From NCBI RefSeq assembly GCF_036373705.1, contig NC_089850.1, positions 19,449,256-19,513,255 on the forward strand: DNA of 64,000 nt. The letters run 5' to 3'. Positions 26,201 through 37,985 of the stretch are shown here, in pieces; the stretch's first letter is position 1, and each line of letters begins with the position of its first letter. The notes below the pieces were generated by a model. It searched no databases. It was not told where the DNA came from and saw nothing but the letters and a program-made list of their open reading frames with translations. The position numbers and the translations under genes are program-made. This DNA is from Amia ocellicauda. Lineage: Eukaryota; Chordata; Actinopteri; Amiiformes; Amiidae.

Positions 26201-26417
26201 TGTTACTGGCAGTGGTGGTGATGGGCTCCTCGTTGTTGTTGACCGTGTCCTGCTGGGAGCGTTGGCACTGCGTCGGCGACACCTCCAGCCGGTTCTTGTT
26301 CTCGTCGGCGGGCTGAGCGGCCGTGTCTCGAGGTCTGTGACCCACGTTGTTCTGGGGTTCCACTCGGCCTTTGACCTGCCCCGCTGTCTCAACCCTCTGT
26401 GTCGCCTCTTCGTCCAT
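8191..26417 (-). CDS. CNST: Consortin (connexin sorting protein)
   Basis: Ten coding exons in transcription order: 26417-26099, 25482-25280, 22414-22384, 20908-20822, 18521-18404, 17940-17919, 17760-17661, 15670-14802, 8849-8711 and 8399-8191. They sum to 2097 nt (698 aa plus stop), close to the human protein length I recall (about 725). Family consortin is a single-pass membrane protein of the trans-Golgi network that binds connexins and helps send them to the plasma membrane. Diagnostic blocks are FIQLERLYHEQLLANLSA (exon 4), LTQLCTTHQ (exon 5), LDDLAKRIQIEE (end of exon 8), EGLVSILKRR with KRKVRFREPED (exon 9), then the transmembrane segment and the Cys-bearing lumenal tail ending in VNELKHWLSPGS (exon 10). 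Exon 8 is acidic and low-complexity, with Glu and Ala runs. The ATG is in a good position, and the exon begins with 5' UTR at 26429. Exon 9 has two candidate acceptors 13 nt apart; only the upstream one keeps frame. Confidence 0.93.
8850..14801. other. CNST: CNST intron 8
   Basis: About 6 kb between the acidic exon and the penultimate exon. Apart from the AC microsatellite I see no exon, RNA gene or recognisable transposon. Short open frames here lack splice sites and family similarity. Confidence 0.6.
12610..12650. repeat. AC/GCAC microsatellite
   Basis: An interrupted ACAC and GCAC dinucleotide tract in the CNST intron between exons 8 and 9. Confidence 0.9.
14945..14997 (-). repeat. CNST: Glu-coding trinucleotide run in CNST exon 8
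   Basis: CTC/CTT repeats on the + strand encode an uninterrupted Glu tract, broken by one Val, on the minus strand inside the large acidic exon. A shorter GCA/GCT run near 15398-15420 encodes seven or eight Ala in the same exon. Both are in frame and are expected to vary in length. Confidence 0.85.
17224..17259. repeat. GA microsatellite
   Basis: A pure GA run of about 18 units in the CNST intron between exons 7 and 8. Confidence 0.95.
18991..20463 (+). mobile_element. Degenerate Tc1-like DNA transposon
   Basis: Inverted termini begin with CAGTACTGT and continue for more than 50 bases with few mismatches on both sides. The element is flanked by TA at 18989-18990 and 20464-20465, the Tc1/mariner target duplication. 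It is about 1.47 kb long and lies in the CNST intron between exons 4 and 5. The size is typical of a full-length element, but the transposase inside is broken. Confidence 0.9.
19371..20338 (+). pseudogene. Tc1-like transposase remnant
   Basis: The frame starts at ATG 19371 with MARLSTTRHKVVLLHQQGLS, a Tc1-type helix-turn-helix start, then breaks repeatedly. The first catalytic Asp appears as Asn (TNES), and a stop codon follows two codons later. The second motif QHDNNPRHT and the C-terminal SPDLKFESVWDYMK remain in an open frame from 19862. As read, 37 residues separate the second Asp from the Glu, one short of what an SPDLNIIE-like motif would give. The copy cannot make an active enzyme. Confidence 0.9.
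20464..25279. other. CNST: CNST introns 2-4 region flanking microexons
   Basis: Apart from the 87-nt exon at 20822-20908 and the 31-nt microexon at 22384-22414, the sequence looks non-coding. At 23981-24065 there is a fragment with a TTCTGGTCCTGGAGAG core, which recurs in variant form near 48400 and looks like an old dispersed repeat. Confidence 0.5.
25862..25938 (-). repeat. hAT-like MITE end (fragment)
   Basis: On the minus strand this begins GTAGGGCTGCAGCTATCGAT and continues with nested ATCGATTAT motifs, a terminus I associate with non-autonomous hAT-type elements of fishes. I did not find a matching opposite end, so it is probably truncated. It lies in CNST intron 1 of the coding part, between the first two coding exons. 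Confidence 0.4.
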
Positions 26418-28570
26418 GTGGGCAGGGGGCTGTGGAGAACGCAGAGCTCCATTTGTGTCTGTTGGCAGTAATGCTCACGGCACACAGTTTGTAGTTTTAA
26501 TTCAGATACATGAAAGTCACAGCAACACGTCAAGAATGAAGAACAAGCAAGTTGCTTATTCATATTTTTGCATTGTTTGAACTTGTTAAATTGCTTTAAC
26601 TGAAACTGAAAACGTGATTAGACTCTACTTTAACTCAATTCTGTCTATAGTACTTTGCAAATACCAACAGCTGCAAAACAGTTGTAAATCTAATACGGAG
26701 GTGAAAATGTTCATGATTTACATGTTTAAAACCTATATTGAGACCAGCAATGAAGGGAATATTGAGCACAGTTTTCGAAATAATGGAGAAACAAAATGCT
26801 ACAAATATTCATTCTTAGAATTGCATGACTTACAGATTCAGTAAAACTTAATTTCTACCATAGCCATTAAAATCAATCTTTCGTAGTTTCGCGCATAAAT
26901 CTCAGCTTAGGGTGTTCTTGTGTGATTTACTGTAGGCATTTTTGAAAGGTGAAACTAAATGGATATCTTGGTTTTGAATCTAAAAAATGCTTTGTAAACA
27001 CAGCCATGTATTTATTAATCCACAAACAAAAGTGACTTAACTAGCTAAACTACACAGTGATGTCAAAGTTCACTTTTTAAAGATATTACACATCTATCTG
27101 GTTTCACAGATGGCTGTCTTGGGCTCATACACTAAAACAAAGAGGGCAGAGAGTTCTGTCCAAAGACAGGACCCTTCATTATCTGAATTATAAGTCATGG
27201 TTCTGGGATAATACAGTGCCAGCCTAAGTAGGCCATTTTGTGCAGTAAATGCACATGATTCTGCTGTCCTCATTTCCTTCTTCAGCTAATTGCCACCTAT
27301 TGACCTTGTTAATATTTTAGATCCATTAGGTACAAATCTATCCCCAGTCTGCATCAATACAGCCCCAATGAAAACGGTTTGTGTCTCCTGGTATTACAGT
27401 TAAAAGTTTCTGACTGTCCTTTAGAATAAAATGGACTATTAAAGAACCTCCAGTGGCTATTGTGTGCAAGTGTTGGCTTTAAATGATCAGATAGGATATT
27501 ACTAGAGTATAAAATGAACTAAAAAAAAAAAAACAAATTGAACAGATAAACTACACACTGTGGGTACTGTACACCCCTCTCTTTCCCTCTGGCTATGCAT
27601 GCATGGGTCTTATGCCTTTTTTGTGTGAGTTGTGGTTGTTTTTACAAAAAGAAAGAAAAAGAAAAGGAGGCAGTGCAAAGAGGCGTCTCTTCTAAGTCTC
27701 TCTGACAGCATGAGGAGCTCCAGGACACTTAGGTGTGTTCGCCAAGTGGACGTAATGGACTGATTGACAGCTATGAGATTGTGGAAAGCACCACTTGTAC
27801 GACTGACTTTTCAGTTTCAGCAATGGGCTAACCAACACGATTGGCAGAGGGAATTCCCCTTGCCTACCTTAATGTCCAGAGGAATGTGCACGCACGTTCA
27901 GGGAGATATTGGCATTGACAAATATGCCTGCGATATTATAGAAAATAAAATAAATAATGACATTCCAGGCTTATTACTATTATTCTCACCCACTGTTTAC
28001 TTTAAAGCTACATTTCCAGAATAGTGCTTTCAGCAGACATGTCTTTGGTTGGTTGTATCTGAATACATTCAACATTATCCAGCCTCTGACAAATTGTGCT
28101 TCTTATACTACAAAAGTGGTGAATACAACATACGGGAGGGAAATCAGCAGGCTAGCCAATCGCCATCACCCAGAGATAATAACTAATCAACGTCTCTGAC
28201 AGGATGAGATTAAACAGGCATGTGTTGGGCCTAGATTACAACAGAGACCACATGGCATCATGGGAGATGGCATTTCATAATTCCCTCACAAGCTATCACA
28301 GGAATAAATGAGATGGAGGCTATAGAGATGTAATGGCAAAAAGGCCAAGCACTGCATAGTCCTGGGGGAACATGCCACATGAAAAATGTCCACTTCCAAC
28401 AAGGTAACATCAAGGACAGACGAGAGGCAAAGAAAACCATTAAATCAAACACTCGTTACAATGCCTGCTCCTGCTGGCTGTTCCTTCAAACATGAACTGG
28501 AATCAGGCAGTATCAGACACATTGCCAACAGAGAATGGGAGTGCTATCCATGCTTATATTAAATCATATA

Positions 28571-28594
28571 AACACACACACACACACACACACA
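28571..28594. repeat. CA microsatellite
   Basis: Twelve uninterrupted AC units within CNST intron 1. Confidence 0.95.
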
Positions 28595-31500
28595 TTATAA
28601 TAATGCTGACACCAAGATTCATTTATCCTTACTTGCCTAGCTTATTCTCCCCCCATCTCCCTTCAGCTCCCCAGCAGGCTGTCTGAAACACACAATCCAA
28701 TTACCAGCCTAGACAGCAGCCAGGTAAGGAAGACTGGAGTCGGCCGTGCCACCGCACACAATTCAGCGACCTTATCCTGAACTACAAATGGCCCTGTGAA
28801 GAAGAGAACTGCCCTGTTAATCATATTGCAAGGCTGCAAAAACCACTTCAGCCAGCAAGTATTTATTAATCTGGTTAAGAGGAATTCCTGTTTTTTTTCC
28901 CTCTCTACTCCTCATTGGTTCTCAGGCAGCGACAGCATCATTACATTTCCCTCGACTGCAAAAGCAGGGCCAGCGCTGCTCATGATTAAAGAGAGTTGAG
29001 GCTTTTTTTTTTTTTATCAACATAGGAGTCACCAAAGGACACTCTGGATTGCCTAGGGGGCAAACGAGTACACCTCAGTTTAGGAGCTGTGGAGTGCTGG
29101 GGAATATAAAAACTGTAGCTGCACTAGAAATAAATATATCTACATCTTAGCTCTAGCAGACCTGGGTTATATATTTAAATTGTGCAGCTGACAACAAATC
29201 CACAGATTGTCTGTGTGAGGACCAAACAAATTCACAAATCCTATATGAAGCCGAAGATATACAACTAAAAACTGAATGCAATTCCATTTCATTTAATCCC
29301 GATGTGCATGTCCTGTGCCCTCTAGCCAGGGTTAAGCACCACTCCAGTAAGCAGCCAATGTCGTGGGTATAAACTTTAATGTGGAAGCCTAGATAAGGAA
29401 ATCAATATACAGATATTGTTGCATTGAAAAAAAAGACTGTTGATAGACACGATGCTACAGAAGCAATGGCATGAAAAACAAAGGCTTTTAAACTGAAGTA
29501 GAGAGACATACAAGGGTTTGGAGTCTGTGTTTTTTTACTGTTATTAAGAACGTGAACAGTCTGTGTATACTGTGAGAGACCAATGCAAATGCTGCCTTCA
29601 AAGCCTTTGCACAACTAGGAGAAATTTGTACAAATAAATAAAACACTGCGTCTCCATTCCAACGTCACGTCTGTATGAAATGTGGTTAACATTGATACAG
29701 AGCATTTGCAATTCGAAATGGTCCGACTCCATATTGCCCACAACTATTTTAGCGGCCGTAGAAGAAATCTATAAATCACGCTATCTGGCTACAGCGACTA
29801 ACTTCTGACACACTCCAGTTTTTCACCCGCTGTACAGAGACCTATTAATTAAATCCATATTTAAAATATAAAGCTATTGTATTATAAACTATTCTTTATT
29901 GCACGTAACCAAAACAAAAATGTTTACATGGCAACATATCCATATTCAGATTTGTATTCACTTTCATGTTTGCATTAATATCCGTATTCATATTGGGATT
30001 ATTATTGTCATACTATTATCATTTTGCATAGTCATTTAGCAGACCCATTTATCTAAAGCAACCTCTGTGTGTTTTCACAGGTTTAGACTTCACAAAGCAG
30101 TTCCAGGGGTAATAACATCACTATGAAAATTCATCAACACATGATTTTGCCCAGGTCTTGGGTGTAAATTAAAAAACATAGTGTAACACAGCGATATATT
30201 TCGTAACAATAGTTGTTGGGAAGTGATTAAAGGGACTCAGCTTCACACACAGAAGAGGATTCAAATTCTCCCAGGGATGCTAACGTGAGAATTTCACACA
30301 TCATTAGCGCCAGGGTTTGTTACTTACAACTGCACAGCTACACACTAATAAGCTAAATAAGGAGAGGTGGGGGGGGACTCAGTCTAGGGTAATAACTTGC
30401 CTATTGCCTCATAGTTGACAGTCTTCTAAACCTCTAATCAAATGTGAAATTGGATTTTCCCCAGGCCGATGCCGAAACCAAGGAGAACAGAAGTGTGGAG
30501 AGAGTTACACCCGCATCTCCGTCGTGGTGCGCTAACTGTGTTACAGCAGGGATCCAACACCAGCGTGGACAGATGCCAGAAGACTCATCTAGGTCCTTTA
30601 GACAGAAGATACATACATTGTATATAACATACAAAGATGAAATAAGCAAACAAACAAATAAGTTGTAGAGATATAACAAATCAGACAATCAAACTCTATT
30701 AGACAGTTAATAGAGGACTACAAGATGAACCATGAACAGGGGCACATGCATGAAAACTGGCTTTACAGTCACACTGAAGTGAAGTGCTCTGGTGTTTTTA
30801 ATGACTGCACGTCGTTTAAACCACTATCACCATTATACTGCCAATGTAATTACAGAAAGGCTAATCCATCACAAAGAACCTCAAGTTCTTGGTTTAGGGT
30901 TTATCTCACTGCAGTTATGCAGCTGAAGTGCTACATGCCATACAACTCTCTGTCTATATATTACCGTTAAATATAATAACAGTTCTAGGCTATATAATGT
31001 ATCATAATACAACAACAGATAATTACGGCTTCAAGGTATTTTATTTTAACATTTGTTTTATCACAATGTGTCGTCAATTATATTTTAAGCCGACGACCTC
31101 TTATTTGAACAAATAAATCTCTGACTGAGTCTTGACTGAGCCATTGATTCTACTTGATCACTCGAACTCAAAGAGTTAACCTGCAACATTATTCACCCAC
31201 CCCTCCAATCCCCTTCGAACAGTCACTTTATTTCCAATTTAGCTTTCAATTAATCAATTTCCTTGTCTCTCAATCACAAATTAAACAATTCTCGCATTAA
31301 GATGCAGATACATCTTAAAGACAACTGATTAGCACTGAAAGGAAACAAAGTGGTGACAACTGACAAGGAGGATAAACATCTAAAAGGTAAAGCCCTTTCT
31401 GTCATGAAAAGCTGAACTCGTGCTGTTCTAATAATACAAAGCTGTGTTGAGCACAACATGAACACTGTCAACCTGCTAGTGCACTGTTCCAGAAAACGAG

Positions 31501-32651
31501 CACGTCTGGTTTGTTTTCGCTCCCTAAGGCGCGTTCACGCCGCGGGGACACAATCCCCCTCCCTCGCCGACACCTGCCTCGTCTTCTCTGCTGGTGTAAC
31601 CAGTGAGAGGGAGCCAGGTTGTAAAAAACACTGAGCTTTAGTTTACTTAATGTTCTGAAACAAGAAATCAAAAATAATAATAATAATAATAATTTAAGTA
31701 TATTCTGGCCTATTTCAACATCAGACAGGATTTTAAAATGCTGGGGCACATTGACTGTTTACCTGCATAGAGGGGCACACAACAACAGGACAAGGTGGGA
31801 CAAAACTCCTGAAATATCCTAAAAGTCTTCATCCAATTGTGTATTGAATCGTTCTCTGTATAGTCATGCACTGCACTCACACATTACAAGATCATGGAGG
31901 CCTACTGCCCCTTAACTATCACTTCTCTTTTTTCAATGGTGAAGATCCACCAAGTGGAATAACAACAACAGCAGCAGCAGAAGCAAGGCACTTCTTCATA
32001 ATGAAAAACCCTTCCAGAGCTGACTGCCAGCTACTAAAGAGGATTTAGGCCGCATATTCCCATTACATTTGCATATGCATTTTCGGTACGCAGCTTATTC
32101 CCTTTTGTGTTAATTAATTACTTTAATTATTCTTTTTTTTCTAATTAAGACTCTGAAACTTTTTTTTGTCAAATTCTCCTCCATGATTCAATATCATCTC
32201 ACTTCGCTTTCTTACACCTTGACCGTGGTTCTACAGTGCGATCCTGCAGTGTACTTTTTAAAAGGGGACAGTGAACCCTTGGACACAACCTGGACTGGCT
32301 ATCTGGCTTCTGTGCCCCTGCCCCTCCATTTCATACCTGACACAGGCTTCCTACTGCTGCCCGTATTACACTGAAGACCTACCCCTCGTCTCTCCCTACA
32401 TCCCCTCTCACCCTCTCCTTTCCTCCAAGGACACATCTGCCCAGACTGACTCGTGTAGACCATATTGTTCTTCTTGTGCCTTTTTAGTTTATTCACTCTA
32501 ACGTGAGGCGGGTTTGTTGTTTCGTAGTGATTGTGTTCGTGCAGAACCTTGCGTTTTAGTGATGGTTAAACCACGCTCAATCCCCTTGGCTAAAGGCATC
32601 TGCTAAATCATTTCCATTCTCTGTTTGGTTAATTATTGTTTCTGTAAAATT

Positions 32652-32866
32652 GGCAGCAGTGTGGAGTAGCAGTTAGGGCTCTGGAGCAGAGGGTTGTTGC
32701 TTCAATCCCAGGTGGGGGACACTGCTGTTGTAACCTTCAGCAATGTATTGTACCTAGATTACTCCAGGAAAAACCCAGCTGTATAAATGGGTGACTATGT
32801 AAAAACAATGTGATGCACTGTAACAAATTGATAGTCATCCTGGATACGGGTATCTTCCAAAAAATA
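32652..32866 (+). mobile_element. tRNA-derived SINE, near complete
   Basis: The head resembles a Pol III promoter: an A-box-like GTGGAGTAGCAGTTAGG and a B-box-like GTTGCTTCAATCCCA about 30 bases later. The body has GTGGGGGACACTGCTG and AAACCCAGCTGTATAAATGG. The tail is a degraded TCCTGGATACGGGTATCT, which resembles the common TGGATAAGGGCGTCTGC retrotransposon tail. I cannot name the family. Confidence 0.7.
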
Positions 32867-34274
32867 ATATAAGAATTATTTAACACTAGTTTGGCATGTG
32901 CATTTGTTTAGAATCTCACATTACTGGAGGGAGCAAAGTTAGCTGCAGAAATAAGGCAGGGTCTTTCCCCTGAAAGGTCTGTATTGAAATGGTGCAGAAA
33001 TGCACTTGCCTGGAACAATAACATGGCGTCAAGTGCGTAAATGGCAAAGACTTTGTTGTGCTCCAGTACTGTGAGCAAAGGTAGTCTGAGGCCATTGCGG
33101 CAAATATAGGCTTTTCGATGTTTGGAGTGTGTTTTCATACTGTTTTCCAAAATATTATCATTCAGCCCTGCAGGTAAACAGAAAGGCTCACGAATTCAAT
33201 GCCACATTAAAAACAACTCATTTTCTCCAAGAGAGCAAATGAGGTAGTCTGCTGCAGAACAGCCCACACAGAGGCACAGAGGAGCGAATCCACTTGACAC
33301 CACATGACCGGTCTTGCTCCATTCACAGCTCTGTGTGAACTGCCTGATGTGCACCGTGACAATGATAATCTGCACTAAATATGATTACTCTGCTCAGTGT
33401 CACACATTTGTGCTTAAAGACATTCCATTTTAATCTGAGGAGCAAATAAACAGCTTTGAATTAGTCGTGGGTTACTGGGAGAGCAATAGCAGCACTGTCT
33501 GGATTTTCTCTTGTCATAACATCGCCGAGGTTTGCAAACTGGTGGGGAAACAAGTGTAACTCAACCAGGACTGTTTCTACAGGATTCACTAGCCCGCCCC
33601 ATGCTCCCCAAAGATAAGAGAGTTCAGTCTGTTTCTTGCCATGCTACATATTGATAAAGCTGTGGTTACAAACTTGAATTAGATATTGAGCTCCTGCACA
33701 CAATATTCTAGAACTGGGGAAACAATTCACTATATCTACAAGGTTTTAAGTACAAGAGAGGTGCAGTAACATAACTTTTACTTAAAAGGCCATGTAAAAT
33801 TAAAACAGGACAGAAAATTTTTCAGCAATTGTTTATACATTGAACACAAAATAAAACTAATTTTGTCTTAGGGACTTAAGGACACTTTGTTCAACAAGAA
33901 AAATCAAAACAAACCTCACTCCATTAATTGCTCTTTCCTCAGCTTTAAGAAAGGTGACAATTCAAGTCGAACGTGTTCTAATGGAGCACTAATCCTGCAA
34001 AGGTTACCAATTAGCAGCAGACATTTCGTTGTGTAATTGCGTCAAGAACCGGAATGTCCACCAGATTAATTATTGCTGAATCAATATTTCACTGCTCAAT
34101 ATGGGTGTACTCACTGGGAGCAGAACGCATCACAGAAGTCAGAGTTCATTCCAACATTCACAACAGGATTCTCTAAAAGGGGCAAGATGGGAAGTTGGTC
34201 ACAAATAATATAATTAGTACCATACTCAATCCAGCAGAACTGCCCCCGCCGTGTGTTTGTGTGTGTCCATGCAT

Positions 34275-34300
34275 GTGAGTGAGTGAGTGAGTGAGTGAGA
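34275..34300. repeat. GAGT tetranucleotide repeat
   Basis: About six GTGA units, preceded by GT-rich sequence. Confidence 0.9.
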
Positions 34301-35663
34301 GTGATTCAGTGTGTGAGTGAAAGTGTGCGTCTATCCACACAAATCACTCGCATACATCTCTACCAACATTTATAAACAGCTCTGTTTGCTAATAAACAGA
34401 TCAAAGCAAGCATTGCCCTTAACAGAGATGATGAAGGGGGGGGGGGCAGGGTACTAGTGCTTCTGTTTACAAGACAACAACTTCAATGATTAGCATGCAA
34501 AGCCTGCTCCCTGCATCTCCCTATCAGGTGAGGCTCTACAGAGCACACAAGACAAATACACGGCATTCATAGACAATAACAGTGCTTCCTGCTGTGCCCG
34601 AGCCTCTTTCGATGTTCTAATGTAATTTAACTGCGTTTGATTTCACATTAGCTGAGGTTTACAGTACCAGTTAACACACTGTAAATAACCCCCTCCCCCA
34701 ATCAAGGACATAAATTCTGCAACACATTACAGGGAAATTAGCATGAGAAAATAGGTCACCTCCTACCAGAGCTCCAGGGCTACAAAACAGCAACAGAATG
34801 GAGGCTGTGAGCATTTGAACGCATGTGACAGTGCTGGGCAGGGTCACCTCCACACACAGACAGTGCCTCTGTCACAGGACAGCCATTGTCAAGGCTGAGA
34901 GACGGGATCAAAACGCACACAGTCGGAGATCAAAGAGAGCTGCTTCTGTGGCTTCATCACCCAGAAATGGGAAGCCTGTGTTTACCAAATTCACAAATTC
35001 ATCAGGAGTGGTAAAAGGGTGTAAATTCATTGAAAGATGTAATTTGTGGTCATACTGGAAACAATTTACACCTCATGCATTGAGATCTTCCTCATTTGAA
35101 ACCAAGATGTACAGACAAGCATCAGGCCCGTGTCTGAACAGGCCGTTCTCAAGGGGTCATATAAGACCTATTAAAATGGAGTTTATAAACTGAGGTTTGG
35201 GAGGAAGACAGCCCCAATCTCACGCCCGACTTCCACCCTCCAAAAAAGGATCCTCACAAGTGATTGATTAGGATTCAATTCAAGTCATCTGGGGAACCTA
35301 ACAAGTAAGGAAAGGTATTTGAAGTAAAATAAGGGTGTGTGCTAATAAATAAATAAATATTAATTTACTTTTATGTGGAGAGCTTTACATGAACCCTTTC
35401 AGAGAGAAATACCATCTCCTACCAATTCAGCTGTGAGGGATACACAGTAACCTAAACTGCAGACAGCATGCTGCTGCAAAAAGCACAGCCTCTGAAAACA
35501 GCCCCCCAGGGTTTGTCACAGAAGGGAAATGTGTGTGATCGAATCCCACCCAACCTAATGGAATCATGGAGTATGGATTTTATAAGAAGCCAATGGTCCA
35601 CAGGGGTCATTAATCTGACAGAGATGACAGCTCTCATGATGTGCAGGTGGGCGGTAAAAGCAC

Positions 35664-35665
<2 letters not shown>

Positions 35666-35694
<29 letters not shown>
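35666..35694. repeat. TG microsatellite
   Basis: About 14 uninterrupted TG units in CNST intron 1. Confidence 0.95.
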
Positions 35695-37847
35695 TCAACA
35701 GAGGAACAAGGACTTACACCCTACACCACTGCCTGGTGACTTTCCTGCTGTGACCTGACTGGGGAGATGGGGCCAGGAGGGGGATCTGATTGCACTGAAA
35801 AAGGACAGACAAGAAGGATGAGATGACGGAGATCTCTGCCATAAGGGCCGATGACATTTCTGCAGCCACTGAGAGATCCCCGAGAGAGAAGAGTCACAAT
35901 TTTCACAGGATGTAGATGTCTAACTCACAATGGTTGGAAAAAAGCTCCCAAAATTTTCAGAAACTGGAACTGAATTCAGACTGCTGGCCTTACTCATGAG
36001 TAAATCATTTTGGAAAAAGCAGGCCAAAAATGTGACACCACAGTGGGATGATAACAAATTATTATTATCTATTAGTCTAAATTTTGAATAAATATCCGTG
36101 TTAATCAGATGTACTTGAATTGTGAGCAAACGTGCTCTCGCTACTAATCAATGAATACATAAATGAATACAATGAATGCCGCTGTATTCAATACAATTCC
36201 ATTATACACAACACTGCTTACTTAGCTTATTTGAATTTCACCTCTCCACAAAGATTGCAAGTGTGGGATTACACTTAAAAGTTGGGTATTTCTCTAAATG
36301 TTATTGGTAATGGCTACCTGCATTTTAAAGTAATATCTGGTTTGAAGTTTATCATTTTACAACACCTAAAACAGAAACGCCAACAAAACGGCCATGGTGA
36401 TCAACCACAATGATGTGTCCACCAGCACTAAAGATGCCGCAGAACTGACCTGAAATGAAGAGTTGGAAACAGAGACCAGCTACAGAGGGTATAGGAAAGC
36501 AGGGATAAAACTGAGGGACCATTTGATTACATTAAATTGACCAGTTTTGAATCTCAATACATGCTTCTGTTGAATATGAAAAGTGAATTAATTAAACCGA
36601 TGACTGATCCACCCTTACGCCCTACGATCCACCCTACGAGCAGAGGTAATTACCAGTTTACATATGTGCTGCCACTGTGTTCTGGAATGAAAGCAAAGAC
36701 AACACAACAGCAAAATTGCAAGGCCTAATGCCAACTAATAAAACTTTTAAGACACACCATCTTAAAGATATCACCCCTGGGCACAGCATGTCCATCCTGA
36801 GGCCAGCACTGCCCATTCATCTAGTTGTTATACAGCAATGGTTGGCAGCTCCCTTCCTCGAGGGGCAAAGGGGACCCTGGTTCTTGATTGATTAGGGTCA
36901 TTATTTGGGTAAAAAGTCAATTCACCCTGTTTATTCCAGGTCCTAGGCAGTTGCTAGCTGAACGGGACCCATAACATCAAGCCCTCGATGGAACTGCCCA
37001 GGCCAGTTCTAGAGTAGTGCTTTAAAAACAAAAAATATATATATACATCACAGAGCGTACAAATTTACAAGAACACAGGAGCAAAGACATGTGAAGAATT
37101 TGAGAGAGAGATCAAAGTCAAGCAGCCCTGTGACCTCACCGTCAGCACCTTATCTAACCCTGCCATCTTCCGTGTGGCTCTGCGGCCACGTTCATGTTTA
37201 GTTTTCACTAGTGACTCAGATCCCCCTGCTGATTATTCTGGACTGCAAACAAGGGCAGAGAGCAAGAGAAAATAAAAATATTCAAAAAACAAAGCCCGTT
37301 TTATTTATCAACCTACAAAAAACTATTTGCTGCATCAGATGTATTTGAAAATAACAACTGGGACATGACTGGTTGGGCTGGTGTTTTTTCATGGTAAATA
37401 AGGAAATAGTTCCCAAATCAAAAAGATAATCTGCATTCCATAGGCTGATTCTAGGAGAAATGTAAAAATGTAATCAATGTAGAATCCATTTAAGCTGAAC
37501 AAATATATTGAATGCAGTACTAAGTGTGCGAGTTATGTATTGAAGAGAATGTACATTTTAGTGGCTGGGTGGATTCCAGCAAAACATGGCAGCTCCCTGA
37601 AGAACTCACAAGGAGCGAATACGCAGACTGGAGCCGGAGAGGAGAGAGAAGAGGGTTATGACTGTCAGTGTGGCTGTGTGGGTGGCTCAGTGAGGTGGTA
37701 AGAGATGCTGCGTTAAGACACCCTGCAAATCCATCTGTAAATGATGTGGATGCCAATTCTGTGTGCTTTGATCGTCTTTACATGTAAAGGTCTCTGCAGG
37801 ATTAAGAAAAAATAAAAAAGGGGGGTCTGACTGGCCTGGTCATCGCA

Positions 37848-37985
37848 ACCTGAGGTTGGAAATGGTTGTTGTTGGTACTGCTATGGTAGCCTTGAGCAAA
37901 AACACTCTACCCAGAATGCTCGAATTATAACCCAACTATACAAATGGAAAAATAATAGTTGGATAAGCCTCGGGGCAAAAATAAC
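37848..37985 (+). mobile_element. Degenerate SINE fragment, same family
   Basis: This has TACTGCTATGGTAGCCTTGAG, matching the TGCTGTTGTAACCTTCAGC part of the SINE at 32.65 kb, then AACCCAACTATACAAATGG and GTTGGATAAGCC, in the same order as the body and tail of that SINE. The tRNA-like head is missing or unrecognisable. Confidence 0.5.

Noticed and set aside
32652..32730. Functional tRNA gene
   Set aside because: A- and B-box-like sequences are present, but the cloverleaf does not fold convincingly and the body continues as a SINE.
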